39,156 nt of DNA. Source: Bdellovibrionales bacterium (GTDB lineage: Bacteria > Bdellovibrionota > Bdellovibrionia > Bdellovibrionales > Bdellovibrionaceae). Positions 1 to 7,742 of the stretch are shown piece after piece. The stretch spans positions 1-39,156 of the forward strand of contig SXSU01000055.1 in assembly GCA_005793345.1 (NCBI GenBank), given 5' to 3'. Under the pieces are notes generated by a model that was not told the DNA's origin, did not search any database, and was given only the letters and a program-made list of their open reading frames with translations. Both the position numbers and the translations under genes were made by a program. Positions within the stretch are counted from its first letter, which is position 1, and each line of letters begins with the position of its first letter.

Positions 1-118
1 ATTTTAATGCTGATCTCACAGTTTTACGATCCATATTAAGTTTTCTGGAAATTTCACTAATTGTTAACCCTTGATTTTTAAGTTGTCGTATCATTGACCA
101 TTCCTCCGTGCTTATCAT
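1..118 (-). CDS. istA: IstA, IS21-family transposase, N-terminal 39 residues only (truncated by window edge)
   Basis: Reading leftwards from the ATG at 116-118, the protein begins MISTEEWSMIRQLKNQG and continues with an Hin/MerR-like helix-turn-helix: LTISEIS, then RKLNMDRKTVR. This is the characteristic opening of IS21-family IstA transposases (DNA-binding HTH followed, outside the window, by a DDE integrase domain). A GGAG ribosome site lies six bases upstream of the ATG. The two terminal repeats between the start codon and position 230 support the assignment. The rest of istA and its partner ATPase istB would be to the left of the window. Confidence 0.8.
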   Translation of the reverse strand, partial: MISTEEWSMIRQLKNQGLTISEISRKLNMDRKTVRSALK

Positions 119-230
119 TTGTGCTCCTTACAATCGTAACATAAGTTACTACTCACAAAGTCTAGCACAATAAAATCTGGGGAATTTTCAACTGTAATTT
201 TTGGGGATTATTCAACTGAAATTAACATCA
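1..230 (-). mobile_element. IS21-family insertion sequence, one terminus (cut by window edge)
   Basis: The element runs off the left edge of the window, so only its istA-side end is visible. The outer boundary is placed at 227-230, where the reverse strand begins TG. Just inside lie two similar blocks, near 201-226 and 176-198 on the plus strand, each holding GGGGA followed by TTCAACTG. IS21-family ends carry multiple repeats of this kind, with an outer TG, as transposase binding sites. The istA start lies about 110 bp inside. Whether the other end and istB are intact cannot be seen here. Confidence 0.75.
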
Positions 231-379
231 TTTTTCAGAATGTTTAGATGAAAAAAATGGTTGTAACCTTAAGATCAAAATACCTGATTCGATGACATAT
301 GAAATGAGCCCCTTTGCAATTAAAAAGTAATTAATTCTTATATAACTTAGCACTAGCTCCATTGGCCATTATCTCAATA

Positions 380-835
380 GTCTTCGATGCACATGCAAAT
401 TTCGGAAAAAATTGGATTCTCCAGATTCTCCATCAAATAAGTGAAAAGTTGTCAAAACTTTGGTCGAGTTTTAAATTCATAAGCAAGATGGAGACCCATG
501 ATATCGCAAGTAACCATACATCGTAATCTGCGATGAAACATTAAAATATCAACGAAAAAATCATCTCCATCAACTGTTAGGCGGTACTGATTTCCTATAA
601 AAGAAAAGACGCCTCCCATTTCAATTAAAAATGTATTTATTTTTTGGAGTACCCCTTGCTCTAACTGTTTTTCAGAATGAGATTCTTATAAATCTAAAAA
701 ATCAAAAACGTACTCATCTTTGAGAGAAGATAATAGCTCGCGGTTTGCAACTTTTGGTAAAGTGCTTTTAAAATTTGATTGAGTTTTTTTGGAACTCTCA
801 AATGTCTTAGCCTCAATTTGATGATTGAGGACTCT
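380..835 (-). pseudogene. Degraded DUF1016 / YhcG-type PDDEXK nuclease gene
   Basis: No open frame spans this stretch, but the reverse strand encodes recognisable pieces of the DUF1016 (YhcG, PD-(D/E)XK nuclease-like) family. From about 780 downwards it reads QSNFKSTLPK, then DEYVFDFLDL, then a TAA stop at 686-688. The same frame goes on with ESHSEKQLEQ, FSFIGNQYRL and FFVDILMFHRRLRC, until a TGA at 452-454. These match the order of conserved family blocks (NF..TLP, P/EYVFDFL, HSE..LE, F.F.G.QYRL, FF.D.L.FHR.L.C). The family's final E/D-x-K is not preserved (TCDIMG), and no start codon fits upstream. It is a decayed gene beside an IS end. Family identity is fairly secure; the exact limits are not. 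Confidence 0.65.
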
Positions 836-865
836 ATTTTATCCACTCAAGGTATTTCATCAAGT

Positions 866-2464
866 TTATTTTGCATTATTAACTGCATTTTTTAAAGATT
901 CAATAGCACTATTTTTTGAGGCAACTGAAAGATAAACAACAAAACTTCGAGCGTTGTCTTGTTTACTTTGTGAAAGCACTGCATCTTCTCTAACAGCTAA
1001 ACTCCACTTAGTAGTGGCACCAACTCTAAGGTTAAAATTATACAATACATAACCATCGAAACTTGAATATTCATTCAATTGTGAAGGTGGAAAATAAACT
1101 CCCATTGCTAGTGATCCATCAGTTGTATATGCGACAATGGGTCTGTTAAAGTTTTCTGAACTAGATCGCATATGATAAGATCCACTTGGAAAGCCCTGCC
1201 CTACAAGGCTTTCATAATCACTATTTCGAAATTCTCTAAACTGAAGTTGTGAATCTAAATAGCCAAAGTTTTTTAAATCATATTTTAAATATCCAGTTAG
1301 AATTTCAAATACAGTTCCTTCATTAAATGTTTTATTTGGTAAAAAAGTAATTTCTAATTTAATAATATTTGGATCACCAAATTGTCCAATTGTAACTTTC
1401 TTTAAAAGTTCTACATCAGAAAGTATTGGTAGTGGAGCTGTTGGATAAAGTCCCTTACTACATGCTCCAGTCAAGTTGTTACCACTTGACCAAAAAGCCA
1501 TTCTCTCAGAAGTTTCTAAAACATTTTTAGATGGTTTTAAGATTTTTAAAACTTCTGAACTTGATTCATTACTTATATATCCATCATCTACACTTCCAGC
1601 TTCCGTCGGATTGTAACATTCTCCGTAACCATCACCCTGAAAGGCTGATTGAAGTTGCCGACCATGGTCTGAATTATTGATAAGATTAGAACCTTTATAC
1701 CATACACCAGTAATAGCACTACCTAAAAAAGGAGGGGCTAAAGTAATCTCTATCGGATTTATTCCGCCACCTATAATGGAGACTGATTCCTCATCAACAT
1801 TAATATTTTTAATTGAATCTAAATATGTTGAAATAAATTGTGAACTTAAACCTTCGCATCCACCTATCAATCCATTTTTATAACCTACTTTATCCCAATG
1901 AGATTGAACTGTATTTTTTTTATTTTTCTTTAACCATTTTGAAATTTCAAAACTATATCGAGCTTCATAACAAACCCTATCAAAAGATGAGTATTCTTTT
2001 AATTTTTGACTAACTGAATTCTCTGTATCCCAAGGATCACAAGTTGGGTTTAGATAATTTTTTTTTCCAATTTTGTTCCAATGTTTAGCTAAAGTATTTG
2101 TTTTACTTTTTAAAAGATAATTCGCAATACCAGGATACCTTTTAAAATAACAAGAATTTTTACCTTCAAAATTATAAGCATTAGATTTTATTTCTGGATT
2201 TGACTTCGCATAACAATCTGGAATTAAACCCATATTTTTTCCGATTTGATTCCAATGCCATTCTAAATTTTTTCCATTTTTCTTTGCTAATTCGTCAGCT
2301 CTAGGGTATCGATTTCTGTAACATGTTTCTTCAATACTTCCTGGCTTGATTGTAAAATTTTTTACTGGAGAATTCTTATAAGAAACAAAATTTTGAAACA
2401 TAAGAAAAATAGTTATTATACTAATTAATATTAAAAATATTTTATTTTGTTTAAATAATTTCAT
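866..2464 (-). CDS. Exported or membrane-anchored protein with three Cys-framed CYxxRYP...HW..G repeats, function unknown
   Basis: The protein has 532 residues from an ATG at 2462-2464, preceded by AAGG five bases upstream; a GTG six bases earlier overlaps that ribosome site and is less likely. Residues 9-29 form one hydrophobic segment (signal anchor or uncleaved signal). Three related repeats follow, each starting CY..RY and ending at a Cys 36-38 residues later: Cys48-Cys84, Cys105-Cys142 and Cys165-Cys203. Each has a central HW(N/D).(I/V)G....(G/Y)L. Such repeats occur singly or in tandem in many secreted bacterial proteins of unknown role; the paired cysteines suggest one disulphide per repeat. 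Residues 215-532 are rich in beta-type sequence, Gly, Ser and Asn and match no family I recognise. The gene sits alone beside decayed DNA and an IS end. A role at the cell surface is inference. Confidence 0.6.
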   Translation of the reverse strand: MKLFKQNKIFLILISIITIFLMFQNFVSYKNSPVKNFTIKPGSIEETCYRNRYPRADELAKKNGKNLEWHWNQIGKNMGLIPDCYAKSNPEIKSNAYNFEGKNSCYFKRYPGIANYLLKSKTNTLAKHWNKIGKKNYLNPTCDPWDTENSVSQKLKEYSSFDRVCYEARYSFEISKWLKKNKKNTVQSHWDKVGYKNGLIGGCEGLSSQFISTYLDSIKNINVDEESVSIIGGGINPIEITLAPPFLGSAITGVWYKGSNLINNSDHGRQLQSAFQGDGYGECYNPTEAGSVDDGYISNESSSEVLKILKPSKNVLETSERMAFWSSGNNLTGACSKGLYPTAPLPILSDVELLKKVTIGQFGDPNIIKLEITFLPNKTFNEGTVFEILTGYLKYDLKNFGYLDSQLQFREFRNSDYESLVGQGFPSGSYHMRSSSENFNRPIVAYTTDGSLAMGVYFPPSQLNEYSSFDGYVLYNFNLRVGATTKWSLAVREDAVLSQSKQDNARSFVVYLSVASKNSAIESLKNAVNNAK

Positions 2465-2713
2465 ATTCACCTTTTTTAAAATAATTATATTTATATTAGA
2501 TTATTCAATTATTAAATTAATTTCCACTTTTATTTTTTTTAAATAAGTATATTGATTATAACTTATTCTAATCTCAAATTGTGAATTTTCATGTCGAAAA
2601 AATTACTATTATGATACACAAAAGTTATTATTAAAACTTTTTTAAAATAAGTTATCTTATCGAGTTTAAGGTAAATTCAATAAAGATTATTTGTTTAAAA
2701 TCATTTGGCAAAG

Positions 2714-3973
2714 TTAATTCAACTTTTCGTGTATTCGCTTATGGATTCCCCACATTAAATAAAGCGTGAAGAGTGTTGTTCCAACAACTATATAACCTAC
2801 GATTTCAAAATTTTCTAGATGACCATCAATACTTTCCTTAACTATTAATCCAGCAATAATAGAGGCAAGACCGCCTGAGATTTGTTGTATTGAAGAATTG
2901 ACTGACATAAATGATCCTCTACTTGCAGGAGTGGGAATTGCTGACATGAGAGCTTGTGAGGGAATCATACGCGCGGTTATTCCAACAAACATTAATGCAT
3001 TAATTAACATTACCCAATAAAGTGGAGTCTCTCCTAAATGAGTATAAATTAAAATTAAAATAATTGTAGTAATTGATCCAAAAAGAAATACATTGAACTT
3101 GCCAAAAGCATCACTTGCTCTTCCAATTAATGGTCCAGCAATTATTGAACAAATTCCGGTAGTCATGTAAACCATTGGTAAATGAGCGAGATCCACTTTT
3201 AAATTATGAACGCTAAAAGCACTTGCAAATGGCATAATCATAAATCCACCCGTGCTCAAAAGTGCTATTGATGCAAATGCTTGTAAATATTTTTTATTCT
3301 TTATCGTTTCGATAAAATGATGAATTGGATGCTTATCAATTTTATTATTCAAATGTTTATCTATTGGTTTTAAATATTTTAAAATAATAAGTAAAGCCAT
3401 TGTACTAACACCTACAATGGCTAAAAATGGGAAATGCCATCCCCAGTGATTTGCAAGATAGAGACCAATGGGCAATCCTAAAATTTGACTAGCAGCAAAT
3501 GAAGTTTGAATAAACCCCATTACTCTTCCCCTTGCTTCAAATGGAAATAAATCTGTAGTAATTGCAAATACTATTGAACCAATCACACCACCAAATATCC
3601 CAGTAACAAGTCTTGCGCTTAGCAAAAAGATATAATTTGTAGCTAAGGCACAGAAAAGAGTTCCTATTATAAATCCAAAATAAAAAATAAGAAGAATTTT
3701 TTTACGATCAAATCGATCTGCAAATCCAGAAACTAAAATTCCAGAAATTCCTGCACTAAAAGCATAAATTGAAACTACACGACCAAATTCGGCAGGTCCT
3801 ATTTTCATTGCGGGCATAAGAATAGCACCAAGTGGAGATAAAATCATAAAATCTAAAATTATTGTAAATTGCAAAAAAGAAAGTACGCCTACAACAAAAA
3901 AGTCATATTTGGAAAATTGAACGGTATTGTTTTTTACTTTATGTGATAAACTTTCTGAAGATGCTTCTGACAT
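2714..3973 (-). CDS. MFS transporter, DHA1/AraJ-like efflux type
   Basis: The protein has 419 residues and about 12 hydrophobic segments, the usual size and layout of a major facilitator superfamily antiporter. Loop 2-3 carries a motif A variant, GFADRFDRKKIL. The fourth segment region has ARLVTGIFGGVIG, and segment 5 has the Pro/Gly-rich antiporter-type FAASQILGLPIGLYL. A longer central loop (about residues 205-225, rich in Lys and His) separates the two halves. The substrate cannot be told from sequence; export of a small molecule driven by protons is the family expectation. The gene lies 94 bp downstream of an NhaR-like LysR regulator on the same strand and could be read with it. A strong ribosome site is not visible before the ATG. 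Confidence 0.8.
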   Translation of the reverse strand: MSEASSESLSHKVKNNTVQFSKYDFFVVGVLSFLQFTIILDFMILSPLGAILMPAMKIGPAEFGRVVSIYAFSAGISGILVSGFADRFDRKKILLIFYFGFIIGTLFCALATNYIFLLSARLVTGIFGGVIGSIVFAITTDLFPFEARGRVMGFIQTSFAASQILGLPIGLYLANHWGWHFPFLAIVGVSTMALLIILKYLKPIDKHLNNKIDKHPIHHFIETIKNKKYLQAFASIALLSTGGFMIMPFASAFSVHNLKVDLAHLPMVYMTTGICSIIAGPLIGRASDAFGKFNVFLFGSITTIILILIYTHLGETPLYWVMLINALMFVGITARMIPSQALMSAIPTPASRGSFMSVNSSIQQISGGLASIIAGLIVKESIDGHLENFEIVGYIVVGTTLFTLYLMWGIHKRIHEKLN

Positions 3974-4067
3974 AATAAATTTTAGTTTTTTAATAATAAA
4001 ACTTCAATTTTAATCTTCAAATAAAAATTGAGAACTGAGACAAAAGTATTGAAAATTCCGATTAAAC

Positions 4068-4952
4068 CTAAAGAACAAAATCGCTCATGAGTTTAGCCGC
4101 GATTTGATTCTCTATTTTTCGATTAGCAGAAATTAAAAATAATTCTTCATTTACACCTTGTAATTGACCTATTTCTGATAACTCTTCAGAGATAAGTTGT
4201 CTTGATACTGTGTGATTAGCAGTTGGGATTATTCCTAATTGATTTATTGCCATTAATTTCTTAGTCGCTATATCCTGGCTTTCGGCAATGATATTTAATT
4301 CAATATCATTTAATTTTGCCCAATGATCTAAATCAAACCTAAGTTTACTGTCATATGTAGGCAAAATCATTGGCTGGTTAGAAATTGATTTAGGAAATCC
4401 CTTTTTTAAATGTTTAAACTTTTCACCTCCGTAAAATGCAACATTTTGTTTACTGATTGATTTTGGAAACAATCCTTTTGCATCAATACCAGTAGGTAAA
4501 AAATTTGAAATTATCAAATCCATTTTATGAGCTGATAATTCTCGAACAAGTCGATCGGAATTCCCTTCTGAAATAGTAATTTGACAAGGAGATATTTTTA
4601 AAGCCTGCTTAACCAACTGAAGTACTATTTGTTTTGGAATACTATCTAAAGAACCAATATGGAGTGATGGCTTAAGAGGTTTAATTCGATCATGTAAAAC
4701 TTCATACATTTCTGAACCAAGATTAAAAATGTTTTTTGAGTAATCTAATGCAACTTTACCTTGTTCTGTTAAAATAAGTTTTTTATGGTGCCGTTCAAAA
4801 AGTTGAACACCTATTGAATCTTCAAACTGTTTTAACTGTGCACTTAATGTTGGTTGACCTATTCTTAACTTTATCGCAGCTTTTGAAACCGAAGCCTCCT
4901 CTGCAATTGTTTTAAAATAAAATAAGTGATGATAATTAATCCATGGATTCAT
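4068..4952 (-). CDS. LysR-family transcriptional regulator, NhaR-like
   Basis: The protein has 294 residues. The N-terminal winged HTH starts INYHHLFYFKTIAEEASVSK and contains the LysR signature AAIKLRIGQPTLSAQLKQFE, followed by LFERHHKKLILTEQG. The effector domain (about residues 95-290) includes LHIGSLDSIPKQIV, HKMDLIISNFLP and GLFPKSISKQNVAFYGGE. That arrangement resembles NhaR, the regulator of Na+/H+ antiporters and biofilm polysaccharide, more closely than typical metabolic LysR proteins. AAGGG precedes the ATG. No antiporter gene is adjacent; the neighbour downstream is an MFS exporter, which is the most likely target, by position only. The inducer is unknown. Confidence 0.8.
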   Translation of the reverse strand: MNPWINYHHLFYFKTIAEEASVSKAAIKLRIGQPTLSAQLKQFEDSIGVQLFERHHKKLILTEQGKVALDYSKNIFNLGSEMYEVLHDRIKPLKPSLHIGSLDSIPKQIVLQLVKQALKISPCQITISEGNSDRLVRELSAHKMDLIISNFLPTGIDAKGLFPKSISKQNVAFYGGEKFKHLKKGFPKSISNQPMILPTYDSKLRFDLDHWAKLNDIELNIIAESQDIATKKLMAINQLGIIPTANHTVSRQLISEELSEIGQLQGVNEELFLISANRKIENQIAAKLMSDFVL

Positions 4953-5002
4953 AAATTCCCTTCAGTTTAGAACAAAAGCTGACATTTGTAGTTATCAAGA
5001 AA

Positions 5003-5036
5003 CTTAATCTGAGCAGTCTTAATCATGAGTAGTTAT
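5003..5036 (-). repeat. Degenerate part-copy (copy A) of the dispersed palindromic element
   Basis: Read on the minus strand this begins ATAACTACTCATGATTAAG, matching the outer arm of the 64-bp hairpin in the complete copies with one change (CTGCT to CTACT). Similarity fades after about 25 bases. The TAA of its first bases is the stop codon of the phosphodiesterase gene ending at 5033. A second ATAACTAC about 35 bases further on may be a trace of the opposite arm or of a second unit. Confidence 0.6.
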
Positions 5037-5842
5037 CTCCATTCATAATTAACAAAAACAGCAAGATGATCGCTCAAATGTTTATTTTCATATTGCTCTT
5101 TTAGAAATGCATATCCTTGAATATTTTTTATTTTTGATGTCATTTTTGGATCAAACCAAAAACCATCAATTTGTGTATCAAATGACTCAAAAGTTCCAAT
5201 AAAAGTATTATCAGGAAAAAATGGAAAATATTTTTTATCATGCAATAACTGTTGCTCAAATGATTTAGGCGAAGAATTAAAATCTCCCATTAATACATGG
5301 GGCCACCATTCAAATTGGCGAGATAAAAAATCTAACTGATCTCTTCTTATTTGAATATCAATATTTCGATATTCAAGATGCGTATTTATATACCAAGTAC
5401 CCTCAATTAAAAAACTCAGAAAAGCTCTTTGCAACAATGATTGAGGCAGATATCCTTTATTAATATGTGTTATTTTTTTACTAGTAAAGATCACTAAATA
5501 CTCATCATATTGTCCCCAAGCTTGATGGGTATATTGCGATTCAATCGCAATGAGAGGATATCCGCGACTTAGCAAATAATTATTTATAAACTCTATTTGA
5601 TTTTCACCACTTTTTCTATCAATACAAACTTCTTGTAATGAAACAACTTCCGGCTTTAGCTCTATAAACTTATTTAAAATTTCTTCTGTCCTAAATCTCC
5701 AATTATCATTTAGACAATGGATATTCATAGAAATTAATCTTGTCGTTGCAGATGCAAAATTGTAGGATACAATTAAAAAAAACAAAATTACGATAAATTT
5801 ATAAATTATTTTCGATAAATAGTGATTGAACTTAATTAACAT
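5033..5842 (-). CDS. Endonuclease/exonuclease/phosphatase (EEP) family protein, exported
   Basis: The protein has 269 residues from an ATG at 5840-5842, placed five bases after a GAGG ribosome site; a GTG two codons earlier overlaps that site. An N-terminal hydrophobic stretch (about residues 12-32, ending in FASA) looks like a signal peptide. The mature part has the DNase I-like EEP order: LISMNIHCLN (first catalytic Asn), VVSLQEVC (metal-binding Glu), INTHLEY (catalytic His region), LMGDFNSSP (Asp and Asn) and SDHLAVFV (Asp-His at the C-terminus). All catalytic positions are therefore present. Members cut nucleic acids, inositol phosphates or sphingomyelin; the substrate here is not determinable. 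Export points to an extracellular or periplasmic substrate. The stop codon lies inside a degenerate copy of the palindromic element. Confidence 0.8.
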   Translation of the reverse strand: MLIKFNHYLSKIIYKFIVILFFLIVSYNFASATTRLISMNIHCLNDNWRFRTEEILNKFIELKPEVVSLQEVCIDRKSGENQIEFINNYLLSRGYPLIAIESQYTHQAWGQYDEYLVIFTSKKITHINKGYLPQSLLQRAFLSFLIEGTWYINTHLEYRNIDIQIRRDQLDFLSRQFEWWPHVLMGDFNSSPKSFEQQLLHDKKYFPFFPDNTFIGTFESFDTQIDGFWFDPKMTSKIKNIQGYAFLKEQYENKHLSDHLAVFVNYEWR

Positions 5843-5934
5843 TTTCACCTCTAGTAAGTAATCTATTAAAAACTAATTAAATTTCAACTTACATAGAGTG
5901 GTCAATTTAAATTTTAAATCAAGATTATTTCTTA

Positions 5935-6112
5935 TATAAACGATAAACTATTAGACTTAATCTTGAGCAGTTATTATGAAAATACAAACGTAAGTTTGGG
6001 TTTTCATAATAAGGGGTGATTCAAAAATCACCCCCAACAAACAAGAAAATAACTGCTTATGATTATGTCTGATATAATCGCGAAGCGATCAGACTTAATC
6101 ATGAGCAGTTAT
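5935..6112 (-). repeat. Dispersed palindromic element, copy B (complete unit plus degenerate second hairpin)
   Basis: On the minus strand the order is: a 64-bp imperfect hairpin (6112-6049) with arms ATAACTGCT and AGCAGTTAT and a GCTTCGC tip; a short linker; a G4/C4 hairpin (6034-6013, GGGGTGATT against AATCACCCC); an AT-rich hairpin (6010-5973, ATTATGAAAA against TTTTCATAAT); then a decayed start of a further 64-bp hairpin (about 5975-5935). The first TAA is the stop codon of the M48 protease gene. Close copies occur at 22854, 30591 and 39011 and a truncated one at 28933. The G4/C4 hairpin could end transcription, but it lacks a convincing T tract on either side. Confidence 0.9.
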
Positions 6113-7068
6113 TTATTTAACAATACAAAACGTTGAGTTCTTTTATCTAAATCGGTAGAGTTTGAAAGTGAAGCAATTTGAGCAGTTGCAATATAATTAT
6201 TTAATTTTTCAACTCTTGACTCAAATGTTGGATGTGTTTTTGAAAATACTGTCTCATGATTTGTTTTTTTATTTAGTCGTTCTAACACATTTATATATTT
6301 CTCTGGAGAGTATCCAACTGCCCAAATGTAATTGATTGCATTTTCATCTGCCTCATACTCTAATTCTGGCTTTAAACCTTTTTCAGTAAGTGTATTCATT
6401 CCTTCTTCAACAGCTTTTAAAAGAGCTTGGCTAAAATCAGATCGACCCATTAATAAAACTCTTGATATGGTTTCAGAAACACTGACTTCTTTTTTCTTAT
6501 CCTTGTTCATGTCTTTATACAAATGTTTGAAGTTTATGTGTGCTACTTCGTGTGCGAGCACCCCTGCGAGCTCTTCTTCATTTTGCAATGATTTCAACAA
6601 TGCATCTGTAACTAGAATATACCCACCTGGCGTAGCAAAAGCATTTGCGTCTTCACCATCAAGAATTCCTACTTTATATTCTAATTCTGGTCGCCCTACC
6701 TTTTTAACAATAGTTTGCAAAATTAAATTTAAATATTTTACTCTATCTTTTGAAGCCACTTCTCCATAAGTACCATACAATTTGGAAGCCATTTCGCGAC
6801 CAACAACTTTTTCATCTTCTAAATCTTTTTTAAATTGCTCAATCGAAATTTCTTCTTTAGATTTGCTTTTCTCATTCTCAATTGCGGCCTGAACCAAGGC
6901 CTCTTTTTGTGAAGGTAGTTCAAGCTTGCGCTTTGAATCTTCTATTTTCTTTAATGAAATTTTTTTAGTTGAACTATTTTTTTTATCTGTTGAAGAACAT
7001 GAAGTAATAAAATTTATTATAGATATCACAACTAAAAAATACACCCAACTTTTAATATTAATTTTCAT
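6109..7068 (-). CDS. M48-family metalloprotease, lipoprotein
   Basis: The protein has 319 residues. The N-terminus has a hydrophobic segment ending in a lipobox, ITSC (Cys24), so the mature form should be lipid-anchored and face the periplasm. After a Lys/Glu/Ser-rich linker (about 25-90) comes an M48 peptidase domain: AHEVAHINFKHL supplies the HExxH zinc site (His173, Glu174, His177), and EYEADENA (Glu239) the third ligand. This is the arrangement of BepA/LoiP/YcaL-like periplasmic proteases that survey outer-membrane proteins. It has no TPR region, so it is nearer to LoiP/YcaL than BepA. The start ATG overlaps the end of the SH3-domain gene by 11 bp, with AGAGGG upstream, implying translational coupling. 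The stop codon is provided by copy B of the palindromic element. Confidence 0.85.
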   Translation of the reverse strand: MKINIKSWVYFLVVISIINFITSCSSTDKKNSSTKKISLKKIEDSKRKLELPSQKEALVQAAIENEKSKSKEEISIEQFKKDLEDEKVVGREMASKLYGTYGEVASKDRVKYLNLILQTIVKKVGRPELEYKVGILDGEDANAFATPGGYILVTDALLKSLQNEEELAGVLAHEVAHINFKHLYKDMNKDKKKEVSVSETISRVLLMGRSDFSQALLKAVEEGMNTLTEKGLKPELEYEADENAINYIWAVGYSPEKYINVLERLNKKTNHETVFSKTHPTFESRVEKLNNYIATAQIASLSNSTDLDKRTQRFVLLNK

Positions 7069-7585
7069 TTAATGATCCCTCTTTAATAAAACTTTCTAGT
7101 TCAGAAGGTTCAGTTTTTGAACTCGTATCCAAGTTTTTTAGAGCTTCGCGATTACTTCTTGATTTATTTAAACTGCTACGGTTTCGTTCTGTAGCTGCTA
7201 ACCCCCTAGTTGCCGCGGAAACTGCATATTCACTTGTTCTTTTTCTTGCACTTTTTTCCTTCGACATTGAGTTGCCATAATCTTTAAGTAGATCAGCTTC
7301 ACCAATTGGTTTATTTTTAGAAGTTAAAATTTTTGAAATCCAACCCTGTGATTTGTTTGATTCAACAAATATCCACATGCCTTCTGATTTTAAAACTTTT
7401 AATTCATCACCGCGCTTAAGTGAAATTAAATTCTCAGCATCCATTTTTGGTTCTTTTTTAAGTGATGTCGTTTTTGACTGTACAAAAATAATCTCACCTT
7501 CTGCAAGGGTAGTATTTGTATAACTAAAACAAAAAATAAAAATCATCATTGTTATTAATTTTTCAAAATCTAAATTATATTTCAC
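7058..7585 (-). CDS. Exported SH3-domain protein, partner of the M48 protease gene
   Basis: I place the start at a GTG (7583-7585), which has GAGG five bases upstream; the reading frame is open further back to a TTG at 7618. This gives 175 residues. A signal peptide ends near TNTTLA. It is followed by a bacterial SH3 domain (about residues 35-95): TTSLKKEPKMDAENLISLK, KRGDELKVLKSEGMWIFVE and SQGWISKIL. The C-terminal half is low-complexity, rich in Ser, Arg, Asn and Glu, including AVSAATRGLAATERNR, which recalls M48-operon partners in this type of bacterium. Bacterial SH3 domains commonly bind peptidoglycan or protein partners. The 11-bp overlap with the M48 gene suggests that the two products act together in the periplasm. 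Confidence 0.7.
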   Translation of the reverse strand: MKYNLDFEKLITMMIFIFCFSYTNTTLAEGEIIFVQSKTTSLKKEPKMDAENLISLKRGDELKVLKSEGMWIFVESNKSQGWISKILTSKNKPIGEADLLKDYGNSMSKEKSARKRTSEYAVSAATRGLAATERNRSSLNKSRSNREALKNLDTSSKTEPSELESFIKEGSLNEN

Positions 7586-7742
7586 AAACACCTCATAATT
7601 TTTTAACTTATATTTCAATACTTAATTATTATAGCATATTTTAAAATTTTTTTATTAAATTAAATTATAGATTTAATCATAAATCTATTTTTATTTTTGA
7701 GATTTAAAATAAACTCCTCTCACATTGAAACAGTTTTGAGAA

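Noticed and set aside
6013-6034. G4/C4 hairpins in copies B, C, E and F as intrinsic terminators.
   Set aside because: No clear T tract follows the stem on either strand, so I describe them as parts of the repeat and do not call terminators.
6332-6769. Plus-strand open frame of 145 codons, Ser/Phe-rich.
   Set aside because: Antisense to the M48 protease domain, no family motif, no upstream signal.
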